Translations under genes and position numbers: made by a program
In this document: piece by piece, positions 29,137 through 37,566 of the stretch
Layout: the number at the start of each line of letters is the position of its first letter
Numbering within the stretch: position 1 is the first letter of the stretch
Notes under the pieces: generated by a model
The model's database searches: none
The model's input: the letters and a program-made list of their open reading frames with translations, nothing else
What the model was told of the DNA's origin: nothing
NCBI GenBank assembly: GCA_009785115.1
Contig: WQWY01000005.1
Location: 1-64,000 of the forward strand
Reading direction: 5' to 3'
Source: Micrococcales bacterium
GTDB taxonomy: Bacteria > Actinomycetota > Actinomycetes > Actinomycetales > Cellulomonadaceae
DNA: 64,000 nucleotides

Positions 29137-29162
29137 CTCCACGGTACTCCACTTCCCTCCAC
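29137..29162 (-). promoter_or_regulatory. MraZ boxes: three GTGGAG repeats phased at 10 bp
   Basis: On the minus strand, GTGGAG occurs at 29157-29162, 29147-29152 and 29137-29142, with exact 10-bp spacing. They sit between the likely promoter and the mraZ ribosome site. MraZ is known to bind direct repeats of a GTGGG/GTGGAG-type box spaced one helical turn apart. A minus-strand -10 candidate TATACC lies at 29201-29206. MraZ operator function here is inferred from repeat type, phasing and place. Confidence 0.75.
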
Positions 29163-29197
29163 TTCGCCCTGTGAAACTTCTGACGCTCCTCCCCCAG

Positions 29198-29364
29198 GTG
29201 GGTATAGATGCAGGTAGGAGCAGGTGGAGGAAGGTGGAGGGGATTCGGCCCAGCAAGGCCCATATGGGACATACGGACGTCGAGGCAGAAGCCGGCCAGA
29301 GATCGAGGCGCTGGTCAGAGGTTCCGGAGCGCGCCAGCGACCTGTCAGGTGGAGGGAAGTGGAG
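29198..29364 (+). promoter_or_regulatory. Two further GTGGAG box clusters in the opposite orientation
   Basis: On the plus strand there is a second set, GTAGGA (29214), GTGGAG (29224) and GTGGAG (29234), again at 10-bp spacing and preceded by a GTGGG at 29198. A third pair of GTGGAG boxes lies at 29349 and 29359. With the minus-strand set at 29137-29162 they fill the otherwise gene-free 402 bases (29098-29499) between mraZ and the DUF3040 gene. The second set covers the place expected for the mraZ -35 region. Confidence 0.5.
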
Positions 29365-29499
29365 AGGGGACGCGGGCTCGGGCGCTCTGCCGTCACCGAG
29401 CACCCGCGGACGACGGGGGTCAGGACATGGCGCGAGAGCCCGCGTGCGAAGGAAGCACGTCTGACGCGTGCGGCTGCGAGCCTGAGAAGAGTGCTGGTG

Positions 29500-29886
29500 T
29501 CAGCCCTGGTCGCGGCGGCGGTTCCAGCGGTCTTCGAACCGGTCCATCATGCCGCGCTTGCTGCCCTTCGCCGGGCCAGCAGCCTTCGGGGGGCCGAAAG
29601 CGTCGGCACCAGGATCAGCGGCACCGCGCTCGCGGGGACGTGCGAAGGCGTAGGCGACGGTGGCGAACATCACGACGAAGCCGACCGCGCCGAGCCACGG
29701 CAGCGAGAGGTCGACGCCGAGGACGAGGGCCAGCAGGCCGACGACGAGGCCGATGGCGGCGATGATGTACCTGGTGACAGAGCGATGCCGACGCTGGGTC
29801 AGGCGGTTGGCAAGGCGAGGGTCGTCGGTGGACAGATGACGTTCCATCTGCTCGAGGACCCTCTGCTCGTACTCAGAGAGCGGCAT
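29500..29886 (-). CDS. DUF3040 small membrane protein
   Basis: The 128-residue protein begins MPLSEYEQRVLEQMERHLSTDDPRLA, the hallmark of actinobacterial DUF3040. It has two adjacent membrane helices (about 43-85) and a basic, Gly-rich tail. The function is unknown; the gene commonly lies just upstream of mraZ. The start at 29886 is set by this conserved opening and a GGGAG site. The longer in-frame stretch overlaps dinB and is rejected. Confidence 0.88.
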   Translation of the reverse strand: MPLSEYEQRVLEQMERHLSTDDPRLANRLTQRRHRSVTRYIIAAIGLVVGLLALVLGVDLSLPWLGAVGFVVMFATVAYAFARPRERGAADPGADAFGPPKAAGPAKGSKRGMMDRFEDRWNRRRDQG

Positions 29887-29926
29887 CGGGACTCCCAGTG
29901 CGTACGCCAGCGGACATGGTCGAGGA

Positions 29927-31195
29927 TCAGGATAGTTCCACCGGGGCAAAGGTGGTAGTCGATCTGTCCTGCTTTCCCACGGCCAGCACAGCTCCTGGCC
30001 CGATGGCCGACCGTCCGAACCGCGCCCGGACCTCGTCCACGGCCCGTTCCGCGTCGCGTCGTCCCGGCCCGGCCACGGCTTCTTCGAGGGTCGGCTGGCA
30101 CGCCGTGACATCGGCCCTGCTGAGTCCTTCGACCCGCACGCCGACCAGGCGCACGGGCAGGCCGCGCAGGTCGACCCCGGCCAGCAAGGCCCGTGCGACC
30201 AGGAACACCTCTCGGCCGACGTCGGTCGGCGTGACCAGGGTGTGCGAGCGGTTCAGGGTGCGGAAGTCGCTGGTGCGCACCTTGATCGACACGGTGCGCC
30301 CGACCACACCCGCACGGCGCAGGCGCGCGGCGCACCTGTCGGCCAGCTCGAGCGTCTTGGTCTCGACCACGTCGGCGTCCGCGACGTCGGTGTCGAACGT
30401 CTCCTCCGCCCCGATGGACTTCTCTTGGTGGCCGGGGCTGACCGGACGCGGGTCGCGCCCCCAGGCCAGATCGTGCAGGTGGGCTCCGTGGGCCTTGCCG
30501 ACGATCTGCTGCAACGTCGTGACGTCGAGGTCCGCGAGCTCGGCGACGGTGCGCACACCCCAGCGCGCGAGCACCTGCTCGGTGCGCTCCCCCACCCCCC
30601 ACAGCGCCCCGACCGGCAGCGCACGCATGAAGTCGACCGTCGCGGCCTTGGGCACCAGCATCATCCCGTCGGGCTTGGCGTGGCTGGACCCCAGCTTCGC
30701 GACGAGCTTGGACGCCGCGACGCCCACCGAGCACGTCACCCCGAAGCGGCTGCGCACCTGGGTGCGGATGTGCTCGGCGATCACGGTCGGCGGGCCCATC
30801 CGTCGCCGAGCCCCCGACACGTCGAGGAACGCCTCGTCGATGCTCACCTGCTCGACCAGGGCGGTCACCGACCCGAGAAGGTCCATCACCCCTCGCGACA
30901 CCTCGTGATAGATGCCGTGGGTCGGAGGTATCACCACAGCCTGCGGGCAGGCTCGTATCGCGGTGGCCATCGGCATGGCCGAGTGCACACCGAACGCCCG
31001 CGCCTCATAGGTCGATGCCAGCACCACCCCTCGCGGCCCCCCGCCGACGATCACCGGCAGCCCACGCAACGCCGGCCGCCGCACGAGCTCGACCGACGCG
31101 AAGAACGCGTCCATGTCCACATGCAGGATCGAGGTGCCCGACTCGTCGCTCCCCCAGTCCCGCCGAGCCAGCACCGCCCTCGGAGCCCGGCTCAT
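29927..31195 (-). CDS. dinB: DNA polymerase IV (Y-family translesion polymerase)
   Basis: DinB copies past DNA lesions at the cost of fidelity. The 422-residue protein has the catalytic HVDMDAFFASVE (about 25-36) and SIDEAFLDVSG (about 118-128) motifs. TCSVGVAASKLVAKLGSSHA and the little-finger domain follow. The ATG overlaps the upstream HEPN gene by four bases. The shared promoter carries a LexA-type box in its spacer, so DNA damage should induce it. I did not search for a beta-clamp motif beyond noting the C-terminal PVELS. Confidence 0.95.
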   Translation of the reverse strand: MSRAPRAVLARRDWGSDESGTSILHVDMDAFFASVELVRRPALRGLPVIVGGGPRGVVLASTYEARAFGVHSAMPMATAIRACPQAVVIPPTHGIYHEVSRGVMDLLGSVTALVEQVSIDEAFLDVSGARRRMGPPTVIAEHIRTQVRSRFGVTCSVGVAASKLVAKLGSSHAKPDGMMLVPKAATVDFMRALPVGALWGVGERTEQVLARWGVRTVAELADLDVTTLQQIVGKAHGAHLHDLAWGRDPRPVSPGHQEKSIGAEETFDTDVADADVVETKTLELADRCAARLRRAGVVGRTVSIKVRTSDFRTLNRSHTLVTPTDVGREVFLVARALLAGVDLRGLPVRLVGVRVEGLSRADVTACQPTLEEAVAGPGRRDAERAVDEVRARFGRSAIGPGAVLAVGKQDRSTTTFAPVELS

Positions 31196-31674
31196 GACGC
31201 CAGCACCCCGACAACCCCATCACCCAACCCGAGCGCAGCGTCGCCCAGCCCGAGCACCATGCGTACCGCCTCCACCGTCTGCTCCGCACAGCCGACCACC
31301 TCGTCGGCCCGTTCAGCGCTCACCCTGTCCGTCCGCCCAGCCTCGACGGCCGCCCGCAACGGAGCCCCCGCCGCGAAGTACGCCCACAACCCCGCCAGCT
31401 CAGGGGCCACCCGCTCGGCCAACCCCCACACGTCTCGCGGCACCCCACGTCCCCGAGGAGTCCCCCGCACATCGAGCACCGCCGCAGCGGCTCGCAACGC
31501 CGCCAGGTGCGCATGCAGGTACCGCTCCCACGGCTGCCCGCACAACGCAGCGGCGACAAGCTCCCCATCAGCACGAGCGAGCAGACGCAACGCCGACGCC
31601 GACAACCCCACCGGCCCAGCACCGACCCCCTGCCCTGCCGCCCGCACCGCCACCGCACTCACCTCCGTCACCAC
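31192..31674 (-). CDS. SAV_6107-type HEPN-domain protein
   Basis: This 160-residue all-helical protein matches the SAV_6107 HEPN family found in actinobacteria, judged by the layout SALRLLARADGELVAA...PWERYLHAHLAALRAAAAVL. The family's molecular role is unknown. No clear R-x4-6-H catalytic motif stands out, so it may act by binding rather than cutting RNA. It is the first gene of a two-gene operon with dinB (ATGA overlap) and lies directly behind an SOS-type promoter. The start codon is a GTG followed at once by another GTG, so either could be used. Confidence 0.75.
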   Translation of the reverse strand: MVTEVSAVAVRAAGQGVGAGPVGLSASALRLLARADGELVAAALCGQPWERYLHAHLAALRAAAAVLDVRGTPRGRGVPRDVWGLAERVAPELAGLWAYFAAGAPLRAAVEAGRTDRVSAERADEVVGCAEQTVEAVRMVLGLGDAALGLGDGVVGVLAS

Positions 31675-31715
31675 CCGGACGCCTCGTCACCTCCGAGCCG
31701 CCCGGCCCTCCTACC

Positions 31716-31744
31716 ATTCTCGAACACCTGTTCGCAACCGTCAA
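31716..31744 (-). promoter_or_regulatory. SOS promoter of the HEPN-dinB operon with LexA box
   Basis: On the minus strand, TTGACG (31739-31744) and GAGAAT (31716-31721) are separated by exactly 17 bases. A LexA-type box, TCGAACACCTGTTCGC on the plus strand (31720-31735), fills the spacer and touches the -10. LexA bound there would block polymerase. The layout agrees with the recA site at 60617-60645. Confidence 0.8.
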
Positions 31745-31842
31745 CCGCTCAACCCGACACGCCCAGTGTTCCCCCGACCACCCACACGCTCGCGACCACC
31801 CGTACGTTCCTCATAATATTGGGAATGAACTACCATTAATAT

Positions 31843-33081
31843 ATGGAGTACGCGCCGAGGCTTGTCGATGTCCAGCTGGAAGCCGCTCTTCGTCGCGCCG
31901 GGGCCGTCGTCCTCGAAGGGCCGAAGGCCTGCGGAAAGACCACGACCGGCCAGCGCCTCGCAGCCAGCGAGGTCAGGCTCGACGTGCGCCCCGACCTACG
32001 TCGGGCTGCGCAGACCGACCCTCGCACGGTGATCGACGGGGCGACACCTCGGCTGATCGACGAGTGGCAGCTGGTACCCGACCTGTGGAACACGGTGCGC
32101 GCAGCGGTGGACGATCGCCAGGCTGACGGGCAGTTCATCCTCGCCGGGTCTGCGACGCCTCAAGAGGACGTCACCCGACACAGCGGGGCGATGCGGTTCG
32201 CCTTCGTGCGCATGCAGCCGATGACCCTGGCCGAGTCCGGCAACAGCGACTCCACGGTGCCTCTGGCTGCGTTGTGGGCGGGAGAGAACGCCACCGACGG
32301 ACCCGAGACCGGAGACCTCAAGGACCTGGCGCAGATCGTGTGCCGCGGCGGTTGGCCGTCCAACCAGCGACGCTCATTACCTGATGCCATGGCGGCCAAC
32401 CAGGACTACCTGCGCACGGTCGGCGGCGCCGACATCGTCACGGTGGACGGGGTGCGCCACGACCCGCGCCGGGTCGCGGCCCTGCTGTTCGCCTACGCCC
32501 GCGCCAGCGCGACCTACGTCACCGCCCGCTCCCTGGAAGCCGACACCGCCTTGTACGGACAGTCGGTCAGCACCAAGACCCTCGCCACGTACAGCGACGC
32601 TCTCGTCCGGCTGTGGGTCGTGGTCGAACAGCTCGCCTGGGGCGGCCATCTGCGTTCTCGCGCCCAGGTGCGCAAGTCTCCGAAGTGGCACCTTGCCGAC
32701 CCCTCCTTGGCCGCCGCGGCTCTCGGAGCCACGCCCGATGCCCTCACCTCTGACCCCGAGGCGTTCGGCCAGCTCTTCGAGTCCCTGGTCTTCCGCGACC
32801 TGACCGCCTACGCCCAGGCGAACGGGGTCGACGTCCGCGCGTTCAGCGACGGCCCCAACGAGATCGACGCCGTGCTCGTCCAGGGCGTCGAGTGGGCGGG
32901 GGTCGAAGCCAAGCTGTCACCCCACCCGACCGTGATCGACGAGGCCGCCACCAAGCTGCTCCGCATCAGCGACCGCATGTCCCGACCTCCCCGCTTCCTG
33001 GCCGTCGTGACCGGCACCGGCCCCAGCTACACCCGCCCCGATGGAGTGCACGTCGCCAGCATCCGCCACCTCGGCCCCTGA
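31843..33081 (+). CDS. ATPase of the AAA/DUF4143 type
   Basis: The 412-residue protein has a Walker A loop EGPKACGKTT (25-34) and an acidic RLIDEWQ strand in the Walker B position (about 70-76). The C-terminal half is DUF4143-like. Its last part carries FESLVFRDL, NEIDAVL and GVEAKLS, which fits a PD-(D/E)xK-type nuclease core (E...D...ExK). Genes of this family are widespread, mobile and of unknown biological role. The ATG lies in an AT-rich patch (TTAATATATGG) unlike the surroundings, and the gene stands alone between a promoter for the opposite strand and an unrelated methyltransferase-like gene. Whether the nuclease core is active is uncertain. Confidence 0.8.
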   Translation: MEYAPRLVDVQLEAALRRAGAVVLEGPKACGKTTTGQRLAASEVRLDVRPDLRRAAQTDPRTVIDGATPRLIDEWQLVPDLWNTVRAAVDDRQADGQFILAGSATPQEDVTRHSGAMRFAFVRMQPMTLAESGNSDSTVPLAALWAGENATDGPETGDLKDLAQIVCRGGWPSNQRRSLPDAMAANQDYLRTVGGADIVTVDGVRHDPRRVAALLFAYARASATYVTARSLEADTALYGQSVSTKTLATYSDALVRLWVVVEQLAWGGHLRSRAQVRKSPKWHLADPSLAAAALGATPDALTSDPEAFGQLFESLVFRDLTAYAQANGVDVRAFSDGPNEIDAVLVQGVEWAGVEAKLSPHPTVIDEAATKLLRISDRMSRPPRFLAVVTGTGPSYTRPDGVHVASIRHLGP

Positions 33082-33163
33082 AAGGGAGTGTCCGATGAAC
33101 GGTGGGTGGGGCACTCCCGCTGGCGACGCCGTAGCGGACGTTCGTCCAACGAATAGATAGTCG

Positions 33164-33964
33164 ATGGCCACCGCACGGGATGCGCACCGCTGGCCTGACG
33201 GCCCGGTCGCGATCGACACCGGGATCGCAGAACTGGTCCTCGACGGCGGTGGAGTGACGCTCATGGTCAACGGGGTGCCTAGCTCGTTCGTGGACCTGGA
33301 CGACCCGACGCACCTGGAGTTCGAGTATCAGCAGTACATGGCGGCGTTGATCGGAGAGCTGCCGGCGGGGCCGTTGCGGGTGGTGCATCTGGGGGGTGGG
33401 GCTTGCGGGCTGGCGTTGGCGATCTTGGCGGCCAGGCCTGGGTCGCGACAGGTGGCGGTGGAGGTCGATGCTCGGCTGGTCGAGCTGGTGCGGACGTGGT
33501 TCGACCTGCCTCGGCCGCCTGCGCTGCGGATACGGGTCGCTGATGCCCGATCCTGGTTGGACGGGGCGCGGCCTGGTGTCGCTGACGTGGTGGTGCGGGA
33601 CGTGTTCGCTCATGACGAGGTGCCTGCGGAGCTCGTCACCGTCGAGGTGGCGCGCATGGTCTCCCGGGCGCTGGTGCCCGGTGGGCTCTACCTGGTGAAC
33701 TGCGTGGATCGTCCGCCCCTGAACCGCTCGCGTGCGGAGGCGGCCACGCTGCTCACCGTCTTCGAGCACGTGGCGGTGGTCGCGGAGTCGGGCGTGCTGC
33801 GCGGGCGCCGCAACGGCAACGTCGTCCTGGCAGCCAGCGACACCCCGCTAGACGAGGCCGCCTGTTCCCGAGCGCTGCGCCAAGGAGTGGTGCCGGCCCG
33901 GGTGCTGGTCGGCGGGCGCGCACGTGCCTTCGCCGGCTCGGCCGCTGTCCTCACCGACCCCTGA
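33164..33964 (+). CDS. Spermidine-synthase-like SAM-dependent protein
   Basis: The 266-residue protein has a Rossmann fold with VVHLGGGACGLALAI (about 71-85) as nucleotide motif I. An acidic VEVDARLVELVRTWF follows, then VADARSWL. These match the fused spermidine-synthase-like family of actinobacteria. The aminopropyl-acceptor residues cannot be confirmed by eye, so it may be a methyltransferase rather than a polyamine enzyme. It follows the ATPase gene by 82 bases on the same strand and faces the PAC2 gene. Confidence 0.75.
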   Translation: MATARDAHRWPDGPVAIDTGIAELVLDGGGVTLMVNGVPSSFVDLDDPTHLEFEYQQYMAALIGELPAGPLRVVHLGGGACGLALAILAARPGSRQVAVEVDARLVELVRTWFDLPRPPALRIRVADARSWLDGARPGVADVVVRDVFAHDEVPAELVTVEVARMVSRALVPGGLYLVNCVDRPPLNRSRAEAATLLTVFEHVAVVAESGVLRGRRNGNVVLAASDTPLDEAACSRALRQGVVPARVLVGGRARAFAGSAAVLTDP

Positions 33965-34039
33965 GATCAGCGACGTACCTACGAGAGGGCGGGGTGGCCG
34001 TCTGTCCGCGACGCTGGCACCGGGGCTGGCGGGAGACAC

Positions 34040-34999
34040 TCAGGCTGCCGGGACGTCGTCTTCTGGGGTCTCCGGGGTGTCGGTACCGGGCTGGGAGGCG
34101 AGATAGCGCTGGAACTCCTCGCCGAGCTCGTCGGCGGTGGGCAGGTCGTGGAGGGTCGGCAGGAGACCGGGAGGGCCGATGCCGGCCACGACCGAGTCGT
34201 AGCGCTGCTCCAGGGTTCTCACCATGGCGGCGAGCTCAGGGGTCTGGGCGATCTCGTGCTCTACCTCGCTCATCGTGGCCGCCGCTGCCGGCAGCAGGGC
34301 CGACGAGCCCAGCACGAGCCCTGTGGACCGCTCGACCTGCTCGAGCGCGGCGAGCGCAGCCGTCGGGTAGGTCAGCCGTGCCAGGTAGTGCGGCACGTTG
34401 ACCGAGAAGCCCAGGGCGTCGTGCCCGCTCTGCCCGAGGCGCATCTCCAGCAGCGCGGACGCGCTCCCCGGCACCTGCACCCTGCCGACCCACGGCCGGT
34501 GGTCGGCCACGAGGGCCGAGCGGGTGGCGTGGGCCGTGACCGAGACCGGGCGGGTGTGCGGCACACCCATCGGGATGCCCTGGACGCCCACGGTGAGCGG
34601 CACGTCGTAGCGCTCGACCAAGCCGCGGACGGCGGCCACGTAGCGTTCCCACTGCATGTCGGGCTCGAGCCCGTGCATGAGCAAGAACGGCGTGCCGCTC
34701 TCGTCGCGCACCAGGTCGACCACCAGCTCCGGGTCGGCGTAGTCGACCCAGGACGCGGTGTCGAAGGTCATCGCCGGGCGGCGCAGCCGGTAGTCGATCA
34801 GCTGGTCAGCGTCGAAGGTCACCAGGCGGCGTGTGGGCAGCTCGGCCACCAGGTGGTCGGCGAGCAGCCGTCCGGCCCCGCCCGCGTCGATGAACCCGTG
34901 GAGGGCGTGCACCAGCACCGGGCCGGTGCCAGGGCTGCTGTGCGAGACCTCGGCCTCGGTCGCTCGGTCGATCTCGTAGATCTCCCGTGGATCCAGCAT
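34040..34999 (-). CDS. PAC2-family protein
   Basis: The 319-residue protein shows the PAC2 (proteasome-assembly-chaperone-like) fold: VLVHALHGFIDAGGAGRLLADHL near the N-terminus, then RLVTFDADQLIDYR and VGVQGIPMGVPHTRP. Bacterial members are common in actinobacteria and their role is not settled. I place the start at 34999 (MLDPREIYEI) because GAGGTG precedes it. A longer frame to 35179 would cover the upstream intergenic region and the start of the divergent helicase gene. It is transcribed divergently from that gene. Confidence 0.85.
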   Translation of the reverse strand: MLDPREIYEIDRATEAEVSHSSPGTGPVLVHALHGFIDAGGAGRLLADHLVAELPTRRLVTFDADQLIDYRLRRPAMTFDTASWVDYADPELVVDLVRDESGTPFLLMHGLEPDMQWERYVAAVRGLVERYDVPLTVGVQGIPMGVPHTRPVSVTAHATRSALVADHRPWVGRVQVPGSASALLEMRLGQSGHDALGFSVNVPHYLARLTYPTAALAALEQVERSTGLVLGSSALLPAAAATMSEVEHEIAQTPELAAMVRTLEQRYDSVVAGIGPPGLLPTLHDLPTADELGEEFQRYLASQPGTDTPETPEDDVPAA

Positions 35000-35131
35000 C
35001 TGTTCACCTCGTATCCGTCGTTGCGGTGCTTCAACGCGTCGCCATACGCTCCGATTCCCGTGCCGATCCGCCGAACGAGGAGGGTCCGGCTCCCATCCTG
35101 ACCCACGGCGGCGCGAGACGGGCCATAATGG

Positions 35132-37510
35132 ATGCCCTCTCGTCAGCGCCCACCTCGCAGATGGAGCAGTTCCACGCAACCGGACTCATCAGCATCGTCT
35201 GACCCGCTCGCCGCGGAGCTGGCCGCCGAGCAGCGCGTTCTCGACACGATCTACGGTCGGCTCGACGCGCTGCGCGCTCAGACCCGCAGGCGCTTGGCGA
35301 CCGTGCGTCGCGAGGGCCCCTCGGGCTCGCCCCAGAATCGCAGCGAGCGAGACTCGTTCGCCACGCACTACGAGGACCGTCTGGCCCAGCTCGAGGCCGT
35401 CGAGGAGCGCCTGGCGTTCGGGCGGCTCGACCTGGCCGACGCCGCACCGATGTACGTGGGGCGCATCGGGCTGACCGACACCGACCAGACTCCCCTGCTC
35501 ACCGACTGGCGCGCCCCGGCGGCGCAGGCGTTCTACCAGGCGACCGCGGTGCGCCCGGACGGGGTGCGGCGGCGGCGCCACCTGGTCACCCATGCTCGCA
35601 CCGTGACCGGCATCGAGGACGAGGTGCTGGACCTCTCCGACGATTCTGACCTGGGGACGCTGGCCGGGGAGGGCGCGCTGCTCGCGGCCATGGCCGCCGG
35701 GCGCACCGGCAAGATGGGTGACATCGTCGCGACCATCCAGTCCGAGCAGGACGCGATCATCCGCGCCGACCTGGCCGGGGCTCTCGTCGTCCAGGGCGGG
35801 CCTGGCACGGGCAAGACGGCGGTCGCGCTGCACCGGGCCGCCTACCTGCTGTACGCCCACCGTCGCACGCTCGAGCAGTCGGGGGTGCTGCTGGTCGGGC
35901 CGAGCCGCACCTTCTTGCGCTACATCGACCAGGTGCTGCCCTCGCTCGGCGAGACCGGCGTGGTGACCACCACCGTCGCCGAGCTGATCCCGGGCATCCG
36001 GGCCACGGGCACCGAGCCGGACGCCTCCGCGCACGTCAAGGGCGACCTGGGCATGGTGGAGGTGCTGAGGCAGGCCGTCCGGGCACGCCAGCGGGTGCCC
36101 GCCGAGCGTGTCACGGTGCGGCTGGACGGCCGGAGGGTGCGCATCCGCCCGGACGACGTCGCGTCGGCCATCGCCAGGGCTCGCCGCACGCACAAGCCTC
36201 ACAACCTCGCCAGGGTGGCGTTCGTGCGGGACATGCTCGGGCGTCTGGCTGACCAGTATCTGGCCCAGCTCGGCGCCCGGGTGGAGTTCACGGACCGGGC
36301 CGAGGTCGTCGAAGACCTGCGCGTGATGCGCGAGGTGCGGGTCGCGCTCAACCTGGCCTGGATGCCGCTGACGCCCCAAGGGGTGCTGGGCGACCTGTAC
36401 GCCAAGCCGTGGAAGCTGGCCGAGGCGGCCCCGCACCTGTCCGAGCACGACCGTGGGCTGCTGTACCGCGACAAGGCGGCCCCGTGGACCCCCGAGGACG
36501 TCCCCTTGCTGGACGAGCTGGCCGACCTGCTCGGTGAGGACGACCAGGCGGCCCGCGCCCAGGCTCGTGCCGACGCCGCACGACGGGCCGCGGAGGTCGA
36601 GTACGCCCGTCAGGCGCTGCGCTCGTCCGCGGAGGGCTGGGTGCTGCCGTACGGCGCCGGGCTGGGGGACATGGTCACCGCTGACATGCTGGCCGGCCGC
36701 CAGGCCCCCTCGGGTCCGTTGCTGACCACGGCCGAGAAGGCCGCCGCCGACCGCACCTGGGCGTACGGGCACGTCGTGGTGGACGAGGCGCAAGAGCTCT
36801 CCGCCATGGCGTGGCGGGCGTTGCTGCGCAGGGTGCCGACCCGGTCGCTGACCGTCGTCGGCGACGTCGCCCAGACCGCCTCGGCGGCTGGTGCGCACAG
36901 CTGGGCGACGATGCTCGACCCGCTCCTGGGCACGTCGTGGCGGGTCTCGGAGATGACGGTCAACTATCGGACCCCGGCCGTGGTCGCCCAGGCCGCCGAC
37001 ATGTTCGCGCGGGCCACGGGTCTCCCCGTCAGCCCGCTGGTCTCAGCCCGTGAGGTGCCCGACGCCCTGGTCACCACGCACGTCAGCCACGCGGAGATCA
37101 CCGACGAGGCCGCCCGGGTCGCTGACAAGGCCGTCACCGACGTGCTGCGTGACGGCAGCGGTCGGGTGGCCCTGATCGCCCCGCGCACCTGGTTCGACGC
37201 TCTCTCGGCAGCGCTGAACCGGCGCGAGCGTGCGCACGACGCGACCGCGCCTCACGGGACGGCGAGCCTGGAGGCACCGCTGGTGATGGTGACCCCCCGT
37301 CAGACCAAGGGGCTGGAGTTCGACGTCGTCGTGCTCGTGGAGCCCGCGCAGGTGCTCGCCACGGGCGGGCCGGGCGACCTGTACGTCGCCCTGACCCGAC
37401 CGACGCAGCGGCTGCACGTGGTGCACGCCGAGGCGTTGCCCGAGGGCTTGCGTCAGGCCGTGGAGGACGAGGCCGCCCAGGGCGTGGGGAACGGCCAGAC
37501 CGGGCCGTGA
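35132..37510 (+). CDS. HelD/HelR-like superfamily 1 ATPase acting on RNA polymerase
   Basis: The 792-residue protein has a coiled N-terminal arm (ELAAEQRVLDTIYGRLDALR), Walker A VVQGGPGTGKTAVALHRAAYLL (near 227-248) and a split helicase core. VVDEAQELSAMAWRALL is motif II. VTPRQTKGLEFDVV and VALTRPTQRL belong to the closing helicase motifs. HelD-type proteins release stalled RNA polymerase from DNA; some members (HelR) give rifamycin tolerance. I do not see a rifamycin-associated element upstream. The ATG at 35132 has no good ribosome site, and a -10-like CATAAT lies at 35124-35129, so the true start may lie slightly downstream. Confidence 0.85.
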   Translation: MPSRQRPPRRWSSSTQPDSSASSDPLAAELAAEQRVLDTIYGRLDALRAQTRRRLATVRREGPSGSPQNRSERDSFATHYEDRLAQLEAVEERLAFGRLDLADAAPMYVGRIGLTDTDQTPLLTDWRAPAAQAFYQATAVRPDGVRRRRHLVTHARTVTGIEDEVLDLSDDSDLGTLAGEGALLAAMAAGRTGKMGDIVATIQSEQDAIIRADLAGALVVQGGPGTGKTAVALHRAAYLLYAHRRTLEQSGVLLVGPSRTFLRYIDQVLPSLGETGVVTTTVAELIPGIRATGTEPDASAHVKGDLGMVEVLRQAVRARQRVPAERVTVRLDGRRVRIRPDDVASAIARARRTHKPHNLARVAFVRDMLGRLADQYLAQLGARVEFTDRAEVVEDLRVMREVRVALNLAWMPLTPQGVLGDLYAKPWKLAEAAPHLSEHDRGLLYRDKAAPWTPEDVPLLDELADLLGEDDQAARAQARADAARRAAEVEYARQALRSSAEGWVLPYGAGLGDMVTADMLAGRQAPSGPLLTTAEKAAADRTWAYGHVVVDEAQELSAMAWRALLRRVPTRSLTVVGDVAQTASAAGAHSWATMLDPLLGTSWRVSEMTVNYRTPAVVAQAADMFARATGLPVSPLVSAREVPDALVTTHVSHAEITDEAARVADKAVTDVLRDGSGRVALIAPRTWFDALSAALNRRERAHDATAPHGTASLEAPLVMVTPRQTKGLEFDVVVLVEPAQVLATGGPGDLYVALTRPTQRLHVVHAEALPEGLRQAVEDEAAQGVGNGQTGP

Positions 37511-37566
37511 CGTCCGGACGGCGGACGGCGATGCGTCCACCCACCGGGACAGGGCACCATGGGGAC

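Noticed and set aside
34990..35135. Rifamycin-associated element before the HelD-like gene
   Set aside because: No long inverted repeat of the GGGGCTTGC type is visible in the divergent region.
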